Source of the DNA: Ambrosia x helenae
Lineage: Eukaryota > Streptophyta > Magnoliopsida > Asterales > Asteraceae
Assembly (NCBI GenBank): GCA_030844895.1
Contig: JAUTDX010001417.1
Span: 1-64,000, forward strand
Direction of reading: 5' to 3'
Length of the DNA stretch: 64,000 nt
Shown here: positions 12,066 through 22,310 of the stretch, piece by piece
Position numbering within the stretch: the stretch's first letter is position 1
Layout: each line of letters starts with the position of its first letter
The notes under the pieces: model-generated
What the model saw: only the letters and a program-made list of their open reading frames with translations
The model's database searches: none
Told to the model about the DNA's origin: nothing
Made by a program: the position numbers and the translations under genes

Positions 12066-12128
12066 TAAAAGTGTTTATGGTATTATTATTGAATGAATAA
12101 AGAAGAATACAAAGCCCCCTTATATAGG
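12066..12128 (-). repeat. 3' LTR remnant of the Ty1-copia element (R/U5 end only)
   Basis: These 63 bases are essentially identical to the corresponding end of the 5' LTR, up to 'cccccttatatagg'. Beyond that the sequence is integrase-region coding DNA, so the U3 part has been deleted. Confidence 0.8.
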
Positions 12129-13674
12129 GCCGAAGGTTTGGGTGGTAATGGGCGGGCCGAAGATGTGGGCTGAACAGATGGGGCTGGTGGTTTTGGCCGA
12201 CGGGAGTATGTGAGTGGGTACGGGGTGGTTGGGCCGGGTGGTGGTGGTGGTGGTGATGGGCCGGGTGTAAATGGGCCAGGAGGAGAGGTAGGTGGGTTGG
12301 GAGGAGGTTGGGTAGGTAGTGGGCCGAATTGAAAGTGAGTCGGTATGGGGTCCTCCAAGAAGGAGTACGGAGCTGCGGATGTTGGCTGACCGTACGGGAA
12401 GACAGACTCATCGAAGGTAACGTGACGAGATATGAGAACCTTACCCGTGGATGGGTCGAGGAACCGGTACCCTCGGAAGTCCGGTGGATAGCCTAAGAAA
12501 ATGCACCGAATGGACCGAGAGTGCAATTTATGGGGTTGAGTGGCTGAAGTGTTCGGGTAACACGCGCACCCGAATACTCGTAGGTGGTCGTAGCTGGGGT
12601 GGCGAAGGTAGAGGGCGAAGGTGGGTGTGAAAAAATTTAATCTTTTGGTGGGGAGTATGTTGTGAAGGTAAACAGCCGTGTGAAGTGCTTCAACCCAAAA
12701 GAATGGGGGAAGAGAAGCATGAATAAGTAGGGAGCGGATGATATCGTTTAAGCGGCGAATCATCCGTTCCGCACGGCCGTTTTGAGATGATGTTTGTGGG
12801 CCGAGAAACGAAAAAGAAGGCCGTTTTGGTGAGCGAAATTCTTAAATTGGTGGTTGTCAAATTCTCCGCCCAAATCACATTGAAAGGTTTTTATAGGACG
12901 GTTAAATTGGGTTAAGATTAAGCGGTGAAACTTGACAAATGTTGGGTATGTTTCAGATTTATATTTTAATGGATATACCCAAACAAAGTGAGAAAAGTTG
13001 TCAATTAAAACCATATAGTATTTATAGCCGGTTTTACTGACAATGGGTGAGGTCCATAGGTCACAATGTATTATATCAAAAGGTGAAAAAGTGAATGAAC
13101 TAGATGTATAAAAAGGTAATCGTTTACTATTAGATAATTGGCATGAATTACAAAGTTTAGACATAGAGTCTTTATTACATGAAAAATTAAAATTACGACT
13201 AAGAATATCAAGGACTTGAACGCCAGGGTGGCCAAGCCGATCATGCCAAGGAAGGGAAGTAACGGACAGGAAACATGCTTGGTGCGGAAGTTGAGGTGGT
13301 GTGATTGGGTAGACGTCTCCCGTGCTATTGTGGCGTGAAAGGCGGCATCCAGTTTTGAGATCCTTCACAGTGAAACCAAAAGGGTCAAATTCAATAGATA
13401 CACTATTATCACGGGAGAAGCGTCGAACAGAGATAAGGGTTTTGATAACGGACGGGCTATAAAGGATGTTTGGTAAAATATATGTACGGTTATGTATTTT
13501 GAAAAAGCCAGTGCCGGTCCCGTGTATTGGTAGAAATTGACCATTGCCAACAACAATTTTAGTATTTACAGGAGACGAGTTGGGAATAGTAATCATACCT
13601 GAATCCAAAGTTACATGAGATCCCGTACCCGTATCCATTAAGCCAGGGTCCTGTTGTTGTTGATTCAAAGACAT
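12086..13674 (-). pseudogene. Copia protease-integrase region, frameshifted and fused to LTR
   Basis: Upstream part 13674-12760 holds the protease motif LMDTGTGSHVT, the GAG-preintegrase block WHDRLGHPGV and its zinc-finger cysteines (LCNSCQLSNSKR), then the integrase core IHCDLWTSPIVSKTGYKYYM and CDLGGEFDN, where the usual CDNGGEF has Asn replaced by Leu. Near 12765 the frame shifts: the reading continues as MIRRLNDIIRSLLIHASLPP (normally ERMIRRLNN) in the next frame down to 12086. The integrase C-terminal block VFGCACYPN and IFLGYPPDFRGYRFLDPSTG follow, then a Pro-rich linker. The last residues YKGALYSSLFIQ are encoded by the LTR itself because RT and RNase H have been deleted. Confidence 0.82.
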
Positions 13675-13794
13675 AGCTTGGACCGCAGCCTGTAGATCTG
13701 CCGGGCTGAAAGCATTGAAGCCCGGTGCTTGTTGTTGGGCTGGGCCGGCTTGTGTGTAGTAGGCCGGGGGAGCAGACGGGGCGGACTGCTGGGA

Positions 13795-14751
13795 CTAAGC
13801 TGAGGAACCGGAAGGAGCAGCTTGTGGGACCCAGTTTTGCTGAGTTGGATATGGGCAGGGTGGCGTATTCCACCAAGCCCAAGTGGGATAACCTGTGTTA
13901 GGAAGGGGCCAGAAAAAGTTACCTGTGGAACGTCCTCCGCCACGGCCGCGTCCACCTCGGTTGGTGCGATTAAAGTTGCTGTTGCGGCCGCGTCCTCGGC
14001 CCCGGTAGGGCTGCTGTCCGCTGTAGGAAGGCTGCTGAGAAGAGGGTTGGCTGGACGCAGCCTGCTGTGGCACGGTGGGAGCAGCCAGGACAGAAGTAGT
14101 GGCTTTCTGTCGTCCTTCAATTCTGATCGCTTCGTCAGTCAGCATACTTATAGCAAGATCCCAATCTGCGTTGGTAGAATTGATCAAAGAAGCCGTAGTG
14201 TCGTACTCAGCTGGTAACCCGCGTACAAGCTGAAGGACCAGACGAGACTCAGTAATAGGCTGGTCAACGTCCTCCAGTTGATTTGCGAGTTCTTTTAATT
14301 TCTGAAAATAATCGTCAAGCGAGGAACAAGCGGCTAAGGTAAGATTAACAAACTTGGTTTCGAGTGCGGCTGCACGTGCCTTCTTGTTACTTAAATAAAT
14401 CTTCTCTAGTTTGAGCCAAGCACCACGAGCGGTTCCGTCTGAATCCATGGCTCTGGGCAGCAAATCATCGGAGACGGTGCTCAAAATCCATTGAAGGACT
14501 AGAGCATCCAGTTCCAGCCATTGAGCGTATGCAGGGTCTTCCGGTTGAGGGGCTGCTGTGCCGTCTATGTGATCCAAGACCTTGTAAGCAACTACGTGTA
14601 GTTTAAAGAGCTTGACCCATGCAGAATACGTGACCTTTGATCCGTCCAAGGTACGAATTTTAGACTGAATATTCGTAACCGAGTACGCGGGATGTAAGGG
14701 ATTGGGTTTGGAACTGGGATCCGAAGACCCCTGTTCATCGGATTTGGTCAT
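13795..14751 (-). CDS. Copia Gag (capsid/nucleocapsid polyprotein)
   Basis: 318 residues from an ATG at 14751, about 75 bases after the primer site. It starts MTKSDEQGSS and contains the UBN2/retrotran_gag type core (WVKLFKLHVVAYKVLDHIDG, WLKLEKIYLSNKKARAAALE, LQLVRGLPAEYDTTASLINS) over roughly residues 35-200. A Gln/Ser-rich segment and an Arg/Gly-rich tail (residues about 250-275) follow, acting as the RNA-binding part. No CCHC zinc knuckle is visible, so the RG tail may replace it or the knuckle was lost. The frame is intact to a stop just after GSSA. Gag would form the virus-like particle; with RT gone this copy could only be moved in trans. Confidence 0.8.
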   Translation of the reverse strand: MTKSDEQGSSDPSSKPNPLHPAYSVTNIQSKIRTLDGSKVTYSAWVKLFKLHVVAYKVLDHIDGTAAPQPEDPAYAQWLELDALVLQWILSTVSDDLLPRAMDSDGTARGAWLKLEKIYLSNKKARAAALETKFVNLTLAACSSLDDYFQKLKELANQLEDVDQPITESRLVLQLVRGLPAEYDTTASLINSTNADWDLAISMLTDEAIRIEGRQKATTSVLAAPTVPQQAASSQPSSQQPSYSGQQPYRGRGRGRNSNFNRTNRGGRGRGGGRSTGNFFWPLPNTGYPTWAWWNTPPCPYPTQQNWVPQAAPSGSSA

Positions 14752-14824
14752 CGGGTATGCGGCAGATTAGCTGCTGCGATTGAAAAGAAACCGGAAAAAG
14801 AAATTTTTAGGTTTTCAGAACCGA

Positions 14825-14837
14825 GGCTCTGATACCA
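14825..14837 (-). other. Primer binding site (initiator tRNA-Met)
   Basis: Minus strand reads TGGTATCAGAGCC, the standard Ty1-copia primer site complementary to the 3' end of initiator tRNA-Met. It abuts the 5' LTR at 14838. Confidence 0.9.
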
Positions 14838-15022
14838 TAAAAGTGTTTATGGTATTATTATTGAATGAATAAAGAAGAATACAAAGCCCCCTTATATAGG
14901 GAGGAATCATAACCCAACTATGACTCTAATATGGAAAGGATAATGACAGATAATGACAACCATTTAAACACAATATCTATTCTAAATAATAATAAATCTA
15001 TCTAGAAGGTTCTGCGCTAATA
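14838..15022 (-). repeat. 5' LTR of the Ty1-copia element, non-canonical TA..TA ends
   Basis: On the minus strand the LTR runs from TATTAGCGCAG to CACTTTTA, 185 bp. It carries a TATA box (CTATATAAGG on the minus strand, around 14892-14901). It is bounded on one side by the target duplication TTACT and on the other directly by the primer binding site, which fixes both ends. Confidence 0.75.
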
Positions 15023-15059
15023 TTACTTTCATTTTTTCTTAGAAAAATGGAAAAAAAAA

Positions 15060-15740
15060 ATAGAAAAAAATGAAACGCCTCAACTAATATAGTTTTGGCG
15101 ATTCTTTTGAAACGCCTCAACTATATTAGATTTGGCGTTTCTTTTTAATCGCCTAAACTATATTAGTTGAGGCGTTTATTTTTTTCTGTTTTTTTTTTTT
15201 CATTTTTTTTCTGTTTTTTTTTCAGTTTTTTTTTTTCATATTTTTCCATTGTTTAGGCGATTATTGAATAGATTATAATGATATATGGTAGGCGATTGTT
15301 TGGCGTTTCTTTAGAATCGCCAAAACTATATAGTTTAGGCAATTCCAAAGAAACGCCATGTTGAATTATGTAGCCTTGTATATTGTTGAACTGTTTTGGT
15401 TCAGGGGCATAATGGTCCTTTGATCCATATTGACCCATTTGAATACTATACTAACTTAGTATATATAGCTATCTAATTACTTATTGACCCGTTTGCATAC
15501 TTATGACCCATTTGACCCGTTTGCATACTTATGACCCATTTGACCCGTTTGCATAATGGTCCTTTGATCCATATTGACCCATTTCTGTTTTTTTAATTTT
15601 TTTTCTGTTTTTTTTTTCATTTTTTTCAGTTTTTTTTTTCATTTTTTTCATTGTTTAGGCGATTGTTGAATAGATTATAATGATATATGGTAGGCGATTG
15701 TTTGGCGTTTCTTTGGAATCGCCTAAACTATAATAACAAT
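15060..15740. repeat. Cluster of palindromic 'AACGCCTCAACTA/TAGGCGATT' modules with GACCC repeats and T-runs
   Basis: 'gaaacgcctcaactaatata' (15073) and 'gaaacgcctcaactatatta' (15109) are followed by their inverse 'taaactatattagttgaggc' (15152). Related words 'taggcgattgtttggcgttt' recur at 15290 and 15691, and a mirrored set at 15314-15358. Between them lies a short tandem array of 'atgacccatttgacccgttt' units (about 15480-15560). Long T-rich runs with 'ttttttctg' separate the modules. No protein coding. Looks like the terminal region of an unidentified DNA transposon or a fold-back repeat. Confidence 0.65.
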
Positions 15741-16131
15741 CATTTTTTCTGTTTTTTTTTCATTTTTTTCTGTTTTTGTTTTCTTTTTTTTTTTCATTTT
15801 TTTTTTCTTCGAATGATGCATGATTTGATTAGACAGTTACATATATTGTTTATTAATTTTGAAGAAATTCGCTTGATGGGTTGTGGCCGCCGGTTCCAAA
15901 CTGTAAACCAGACTGAAAACCAGTTTTCCTAACCGTAAAGTAAACCAAACACGAAGAAATGAAAACATAATTACAAAAGACAAGCAAGCATTTAGCGCAC
16001 CCCAAATTTGGAGTTGGGAAAGAATATTGAAGTAAGACCGGTCTTTTAAACTTTTATCAAAAGCTTTTTTTTTCAAATATCTTGAGATGACAACATAGTT
16101 AAAAAAAATAATAATCACCCTTTATCCCTTA
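15741..16131. other. Low-complexity T-rich DNA, no gene seen
   Basis: T-runs to about 15810, then unique-looking AT-rich sequence. Short open frames on both strands (15687-16118) have no domain signature. Confidence 0.5.
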
Positions 16132-19000
16132 TCTATCTATCTAATAATTGAGGTCATCTCAGGTCGAATGAAGCCCTTAGAGAAAGCCTGAAGGATCCAG
16201 ATTTGTATATGGAGCTCCGGATTTATCCTGTATAAACCGTTTTTTTTTCCTTTCTCTGCCTCTCCAATGCTTGAAACCCTAATACGCAGCAAACACAATC
16301 TTCTCCTAGGTTCTGTTATCTCTCTTCAACCCTTCTGCATTCAACAATCAAAAGGCCACACACCCAGATCTAATCCCTTCTACGTTCAGTATTATCTACC
16401 ATCTTCCATCGCAAGGTATTCTTTTGGTTTCAGTTGCATAGGTTAGGATTTTTATTTCGATTTTGTTTACGTTTTTCCTTAAGGTTTTAAATATGATTTT
16501 CCTTTAAATCGATTGTCTCTGTTTCATTATGTATATCCAATCCCAGTCGCATCCCAGTCGCATCTGCTTCAAACCATGTTTATTTGTCATTGTAATCTTA
16601 TTTTAGTGCAAATCCTACTGTCAACAGAGAACTTCTTCCTGCTGTGAGAGTCAGGGATCTATATTATTCTGCAATAAAAAATAGTCTAACGCAAACGAAT
16701 CTACAGTTGAGCAGGTCACACAAACTATATGACAGTTGGGAAGGAAACCCTGATGTAGGTCTTGTAGTCATGAAGTCGAGGAAGTTCTTTATTTTATAAT
16801 TTTATTGATTGCATACTTGTAGTATGAAGAATTCGTTAATTGCGTATATTTTTATTTATAGGGCAATGACAGTGCTTTTGTATGTTTCAGTTTGGCATAT
16901 CCAGTCTAATGAGTTCTCCAAACAAATAAAGTTAAATCTGCCTCTTATTGTACATAAATATGCTTCCATTCATATTTTGTTGTGTTATATGCAACACCAT
17001 TTAGTTCATCTACTCAAAGTGATTGTTTTCCTTTATATTGTTATGGGGTGGGAATTCTAAATATGTAGATTTAGGCTATATCTCTTCCAAATGCAAAAAG
17101 TAATTTTTTTTTATGCTACTATCACGTGTTGAAAGTTGACCATCAAAGTGCATAAGTGCTCTTGATGGTCAATATAGGTCCCCATAATAGTAATACTTTG
17201 AAAGTGACCATCTCATGTCTAACAATTGCTTAATTCTACCGGGGCATTGCTCTTGAAGAGCTCAACCCCTTTAAGGTGATAATAGATTCCATGGTCCATT
17301 TTTATGCATACATGTTTTCCTAATTTTATAATTTGTTTATTCTTTTTTATGTTTCAAGTAATCTAAGCAAAAATATATTTCTTTAAGAACTATCTTTGCT
17401 GGTAGAAAACAAAAGGGATTTAATTATTATTATTTTTTTGGGCCAGAAAATGGTGAGTAAATGTAAAGCTTAAATTGGTAACCTATACAGATTCAAAAGT
17501 AGACAACATGTATTTACCCCGTTCAATCTGTTAACAACAACAAGAACAGTGAAGATAAGGATGTGAGGATTATGACTAACTTAATCAAAGCAAAATGGGT
17601 CAAACTAAAGTAACCAATGACATCACCAAGTAACCTTGTAAAATGTTTTTAATCAAAAAACAGGATTTTAATTGTAATAATAGTTTTTATAATCATATTT
17701 TATGGAGCCATTGTTTATGAAGGGCAAAAAGGAAGACAAATTGTTGACCCGGTAGAAAAGTTTGGTTGTTTTGAATCATTACCAACCTGCATGATTTATT
17801 CGTTCTGATGCATATAGTAAACCTGTTTCTGGTTATGCCCTGGTATTTTTTATTGTGTATAATGGATGAGTGTTTGTATCTTTTAAGACTCAACTCGTAG
17901 ACAAGAGAGTGTTGGGATATTGATGATTATATGCTGATATATTTAGCCATAAAATGATTGGTTATTTATACAAAACTGATTAATGTTTTTATTTAAAATG
18001 AATGCAGATCGAATATCAAAGAGGGTGGTGTTCCAGTTCTTTAAGCCCCTAACCTGGAAAAGGTTCATTTTGTGTCTCATGTTTATAAATTAGGGGGAAT
18101 TTTCTATATTACACTTTTTTGCACATTTCTATTTGGCAGGTTAGTAAAACACCATAAAGCCAAAGTCAGTCGTATGAGGGATTTTCGGCGCTAGAGGTCC
18201 GATTGGTTGATCCTTGGTTATTTATCAGTTGAGGTGATTTTATTTTATTTCATTAATTTCGATTTTATTTGTTTTCACAACTATGTGCAGACGCCATGTA
18301 TTTCGATTTTATTTGGTTATTGATGTTTTATTACTTGATTCTCAATCAATACTATGTTTCTAAGTGGCTTTGTATTACATGTATTTAATTTTGCTTTATA
18401 TCATGTTGTTTAGGAGTCATAGATTTCGAGACGCATACAAACTGGTCCATGAAATGCTTCAAACCATGTTTATTTGTCATTTAGTTTTGATTTTGGATGG
18501 TCTATAGATTTCGACTGCAATTGTTTTTTTCATGGTGTGGTATTCTGAATCGTTTAGCAATTAGATTTTTTTTCTGATCCGTGTTTTTGTCTGTTTTATG
18601 GTTTACATTTAAAGACGTATTATATGTTTTCAACTCTGTTTGCTTTACATGTATTCATGTACGTGTTGTTCTTTACTGGTATGCAATGAATCACAAGACA
18701 TCATCGCTACTTTTATTTATCGTCTACTTATTACTAATCAAACTTGCAATCGTTTATATTAACTGATTCAATTTCTTTATGAACTTATAAATCGGATTAG
18801 GTTACAACATACATGATTGATCTGTTATTCTGTTTTTAGTATTGGACTTTCATCTCATTTGAACAATTTGTTACAATTTGGTATTCTTTGTTTAGGTTGT
18901 GAGGGAGATGTATACTAAAGCGGATCTTCTTGAGATGGAGAAGTATGTGCGTATACTTTAATCTTCCTGAGACGGAAAACACCAACAATCGTTCGAGCTA

Positions 19001-19428
19001 GGTGGAGGATTCGCTCCTAAGGCGCCTTCGAAGTGCTTTGATGACGATGGTCCTCTTAAAAGAACCGGTAAATATTATTATCATATCTGACTTTTGCTTC
19101 TTAATGTTTTACTGGAATCCGGCCTCTCTGTGATGAAGGACTAAGCCCTAAGGCCCACTATTTCGTACTTGATCACTAGCTTTGCTAACTTATGGGAGTT
19201 AGTGGGTATGGGGTGTTGTCGCTGGACTGCCAAAATGCATGAGTGGTAACAAATTTGTATGATTTTGTTATTTTAGGGACTGTTTGGACTGCAAGTGCAC
19301 ATATCATAACTGCGGTTATCGGCTCTGGGGTATTGGCGTGGTCTACTGCACAGCTGGGTTGGATTGCGGGACCGACGGTTCTGTTTTTGTTCTCATTTGT
19401 GACTTATTATACGTCTTGCCTTCTGGAA
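19001..19428 (+). pseudogene. Amino acid permease (AAP family) fragment, two exons
   Basis: Exon piece 1, 19001-19067, reads GGGFAPKAPSKCFDDDGPLK then RTG with a donor GGTAAATA. Exon piece 2 starts after TTTTAG at 19277 and reads GTVWTASAHIITAVIGSGVL then AWSTAQLGWIAGPTVLFLFS and TYYTSCLLE. AAPs are plasma-membrane H+/amino acid symporters; this part is the cytosolic N-terminus with its SKCFDDDGRLKRTG motif and the first two membrane helices. The intron phase is conserved between pieces, so a genomic copy was taken, not an mRNA. After LLE the sequence leaves the AAP pattern (DCYRSG is absent), indicating a chimeric join. GVLSLAW is shortened to GVL-AW, a small in-frame loss. Lies inside Helitron A. 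Confidence 0.8.
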
Positions 19429-20132
19429 GTGATGACGAGTCTCCTCTTCTCAAAGGTCAAAACTCAACGAAACATAAACCAGAAGTCTCAGTATGCGCCT
19501 TTCTACACAAGTCTTTATGTATTATTTTTAATTATAGTGCATGACAACTTGACAACTAACAACTACTTTTCTCTATCTTTTAGCAGATCGAGATTCTGTC
19601 ATGTCTTTCCCAAATGAACGATTTCGATTTGGCTTATTCCTTCCGGCTCTACTGATGCTATTGTGATATGGTAATTTCTTTGCTTTCGTGATTTCATCTA
19701 TTTAGATTGTGATGTTTCCGGAAGAATTCGAAGTTCAAATTACATCTCAAGCAGGCTCTAGCTTAACCCTAGCTCAGCAAGGCTCTAGCTCGGCTCATTT
19801 AACTTAAAGAGAGCTCGAGCTCAAGCTATGTCTAAGGCTTAACCACGAATAATTTTTCAGGTTCGAGTTCGACTCATTTGTTATTTATTGATTTATAGGT
19901 TATGTATTATTTGTGTACATATTTAGTTGATTTTGTAATGTTCAGGGAAAAGGTCTTTTATCAATACACCAACAAAAATGACTTCATCGTTTTGCTCCCA
20001 TTTGCCATCGTAAACCAAAAGTGGTATACAAGGAGATGTTACCATAAAAGACATCAACCAAAAAATACTCACTCCAAAGCCATGTGCTAGGATTGATTAA
20101 TATGGATGGAAATAAATATGTTAATCTTGCAG

Positions 20133-20198
20133 GTAGTTAAAGAAGGGTTCATCAACCCAAGTGCTTGCCACTTTTTTGTTTTGGCACCAACTGTTAAG
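20133..20198 (+). pseudogene. Exon piece resembling the C-terminus of a LOG-type cytokinin phosphoribohydrolase
   Basis: After the acceptor TCTTGCAG the frame reads VVKEGFINPSACHFFVLAPTVK over 22 codons and meets GTTTGG as donor. LOG proteins, which release active cytokinin from its ribotide, end with a segment of the form (V/A)EEGFIxPxARxIIVSAPTAKEL; the match in spacing is good but the piece is short. It sits 0.7 kb after the AAP piece in Helitron A, so two unrelated genes seem to be represented. A chance match cannot be excluded. Confidence 0.4.
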
Positions 20199-22310
20199 GT
20201 TTGGTTAGAAAAATGAAGGTAAACTGATAACCATGTTTCATTGACCAATATTAGAAGTATGTGCCTTTTCATTACTAACTTTTTGCATTTTTTGTCAAGA
20301 CACCTGAACACTTCTATAGATCATTAGCTTATGCCAGTTAAGGTCAGTTTATTCTTTGTTACATGCTTGCTTTATAACATATGCTTAATGTGGGCGGACC
20401 TAACTTAGAGTAACTGGGTCATGCAACCCCACCGATTTCAATTTTTTAATAGAGCATATATAATCGTATTTTTGAGTGACCCCATAATAACAGTTCAAAA
20501 GTCGTTCCAGCGGGACCCTTGTATTAGATGCTCACAGATTCAAGTCTCTCAAGCATTAGGTTTTCATCTTTTTTTTCTAAATGCATCCCAGATTATTAAC
20601 CCAACTTAGGGCTCACAATTTTGCACGTAACTCAGGTCTATGAGTTCATAAAGGGAGCATCTTATTAATTTTAAGAGGTCTTGGTAGTTGGTGTCTAAAC
20701 ATGTTTGCTGCAAAATATTGAATTTTATTTTGTGTATCTGATTAATTTGTATAATTGACTACAATTTTTTTCTTTGTTTCATGTTGATTAAGAGCTCAAT
20801 AGCTAATCAGTTTTTGATATTGAATGAACTGTCTAAAGCCCTCGCTTATTGTCGCCTGCGCCTGGCTTCGAGCGGTCATCCGAGCATCGTTTATATAAAA
20901 AAGCATGCCGGATGCTTCAGCCATGCCTCGCTGTGCCTGAGCGCCTAGGCGCTGCATCGGTGCATTTTTTACAGTATAGGTAGGCGTTTGTCATTCACAT
21001 CAAGCAAATTAAGTTTATATAACAAGAAATGGATTCACAGTATGAAACATGTTTGTTCTTTTATTTGTTGTTTGTATTCAACTTTATGTCTCTTCACTCT
21101 TTTTTTTAATAGTGGTGGCCTGGTAACAGATGTGTTTGTCATTCACATTCCTACTCCAACATCAAGCAAAGTAAAGTTTTTATAATATGAAATGGATTCA
21201 CAATAAGAAACATGTTTGTTCTTTATTTGTTATATGTATTAAAATTTATGTTTGTGTTTGATGTCTAATAGTGGTGGCCTGGTGGATTGGATAAAGTGCC
21301 AACACATGTTGTCGTCTGCCGTTTATGCTCGCCTCATAGCAGGTGGCGAATTCCATGGAGTTCATGGTTAGTTAAAATGTTATTTTGTACATTTGTAGTA
21401 TCTACATATAGATTAATATTAATGTTGAAAGGTTTACTAATATAAAATGTTTTAAATAAAAATCATGTTTTAACCGTGCACCGTTGTATTCCTTGGATGA
21501 TAATGCTGTTGATATATTGATCTGTAGTCAAAGTTATTTGGATGATAATGCTGCTAATATATTGATATTTGGGGTTTGTTGGCTTATATAGTCAACGGCT
21601 CGTCAAGGATTATAAGGTGCAAGTGTAGTGGGCTGCAAAAGTGGATCTGACTTATGCTTCTTAATTTATATTTGCCAATGTTTATGTTAAGCTGGATGCT
21701 TGGACGTACTCGACTAATATATTAATTTAATTGGTGTCTAAGGTTGGGAGAGGAGTGGATTCGTACGAGGATGATGATATGGATGGAATTTGCGAAGAAT
21801 AGTCAAATTATGTCGCGACATTTATTATCAAGTGATCGAAATTGTTTTTAAGGCGAAAAATACAATGCACATCAATATTTTGTACCCGTTAAATATTTGT
21901 ATACTACATGTTACATGAACCATAACTAATCGTATATCGGAATTGTTGTTTTAAATTGTAGTGGTAGCAAACCAAAAGAAAGAAGTATAATGTTCATAAG
22001 AATTGTTGTTACATAACTGCAGCTTTATTTGCAGCCATGAAATCTATTTTTTGGCCGGTTTAAATATCCGTTTTGAAGGTTCGTCGTGTTTGAATGAAGT
22101 TCAGTTTTCAAAATAAATACAGATTACATTTTATAAATATGCCAAACATTTTAAATATATTGTCACTTAGGTTATCATTAACACTACATAACAACAAGCA
22201 TATAGTTTTATGTACATTATAAGTTATAATACGCCATAGTATGTCATGTTAGATGTTTTTGTCATTTAACTTGGGAATCCACCGTGTGTCAACACGGGAC
22301 TCTAACCTAG

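Larger units (their letters stand above)
12066..15022 (-). mobile_element. Ty1-copia retrotransposon, internally deleted, with 5-bp target duplication
   Basis: Minus-strand element flanked by the duplication TTACT (12061-12065 and 15023-15027). Direct terminal repeats begin identically, TAAAAGTGTTTATGG, at 12066 and 14838. Next to the right LTR is a tRNA-iMet type primer site (14825-14837). Gag, protease and integrase are present; reverse transcriptase, RNase H, the polypurine tract and the U3 part of the 3' LTR are gone. The deletion joins integrase C-terminal coding sequence directly to the R/U5 part of the 3' LTR near 12128. LTR termini read TA..TA instead of TG..CA. Confidence 0.85.
16132..22310 (+). 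mobile_element. Large Helitron carrying captured exons (Helitron A)
   Basis: The 3' end is clear: hairpin 'ccgtgtgtcaacacgg' at 22282-22297, then 'gactctaacCTAG' ending at 22310. The best 5' end is A|TCTATCTATCTAATAATTG at 16132, the usual A|TC context, but this is less certain. Inside are exon pieces of an amino acid permease (19001-19428) and probably a LOG-type enzyme (20133-20198), plus intron-like sequence and an internal duplication of 'gcttcaaaccatgtttattt' (16567 and 18455). An exon-like block at 16607-16758 (LLPAVRVRDLYYSAIKNS) is not recognised. No Rep/helicase is present. Confidence 0.55.

Noticed and set aside
12061..14970. Canonical TG..CA reading of the copia LTRs (12072; 14844-14970)
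   Set aside because: The direct repeats extend six bases further to touch the primer site, and only the wider ends give a matching target duplication.
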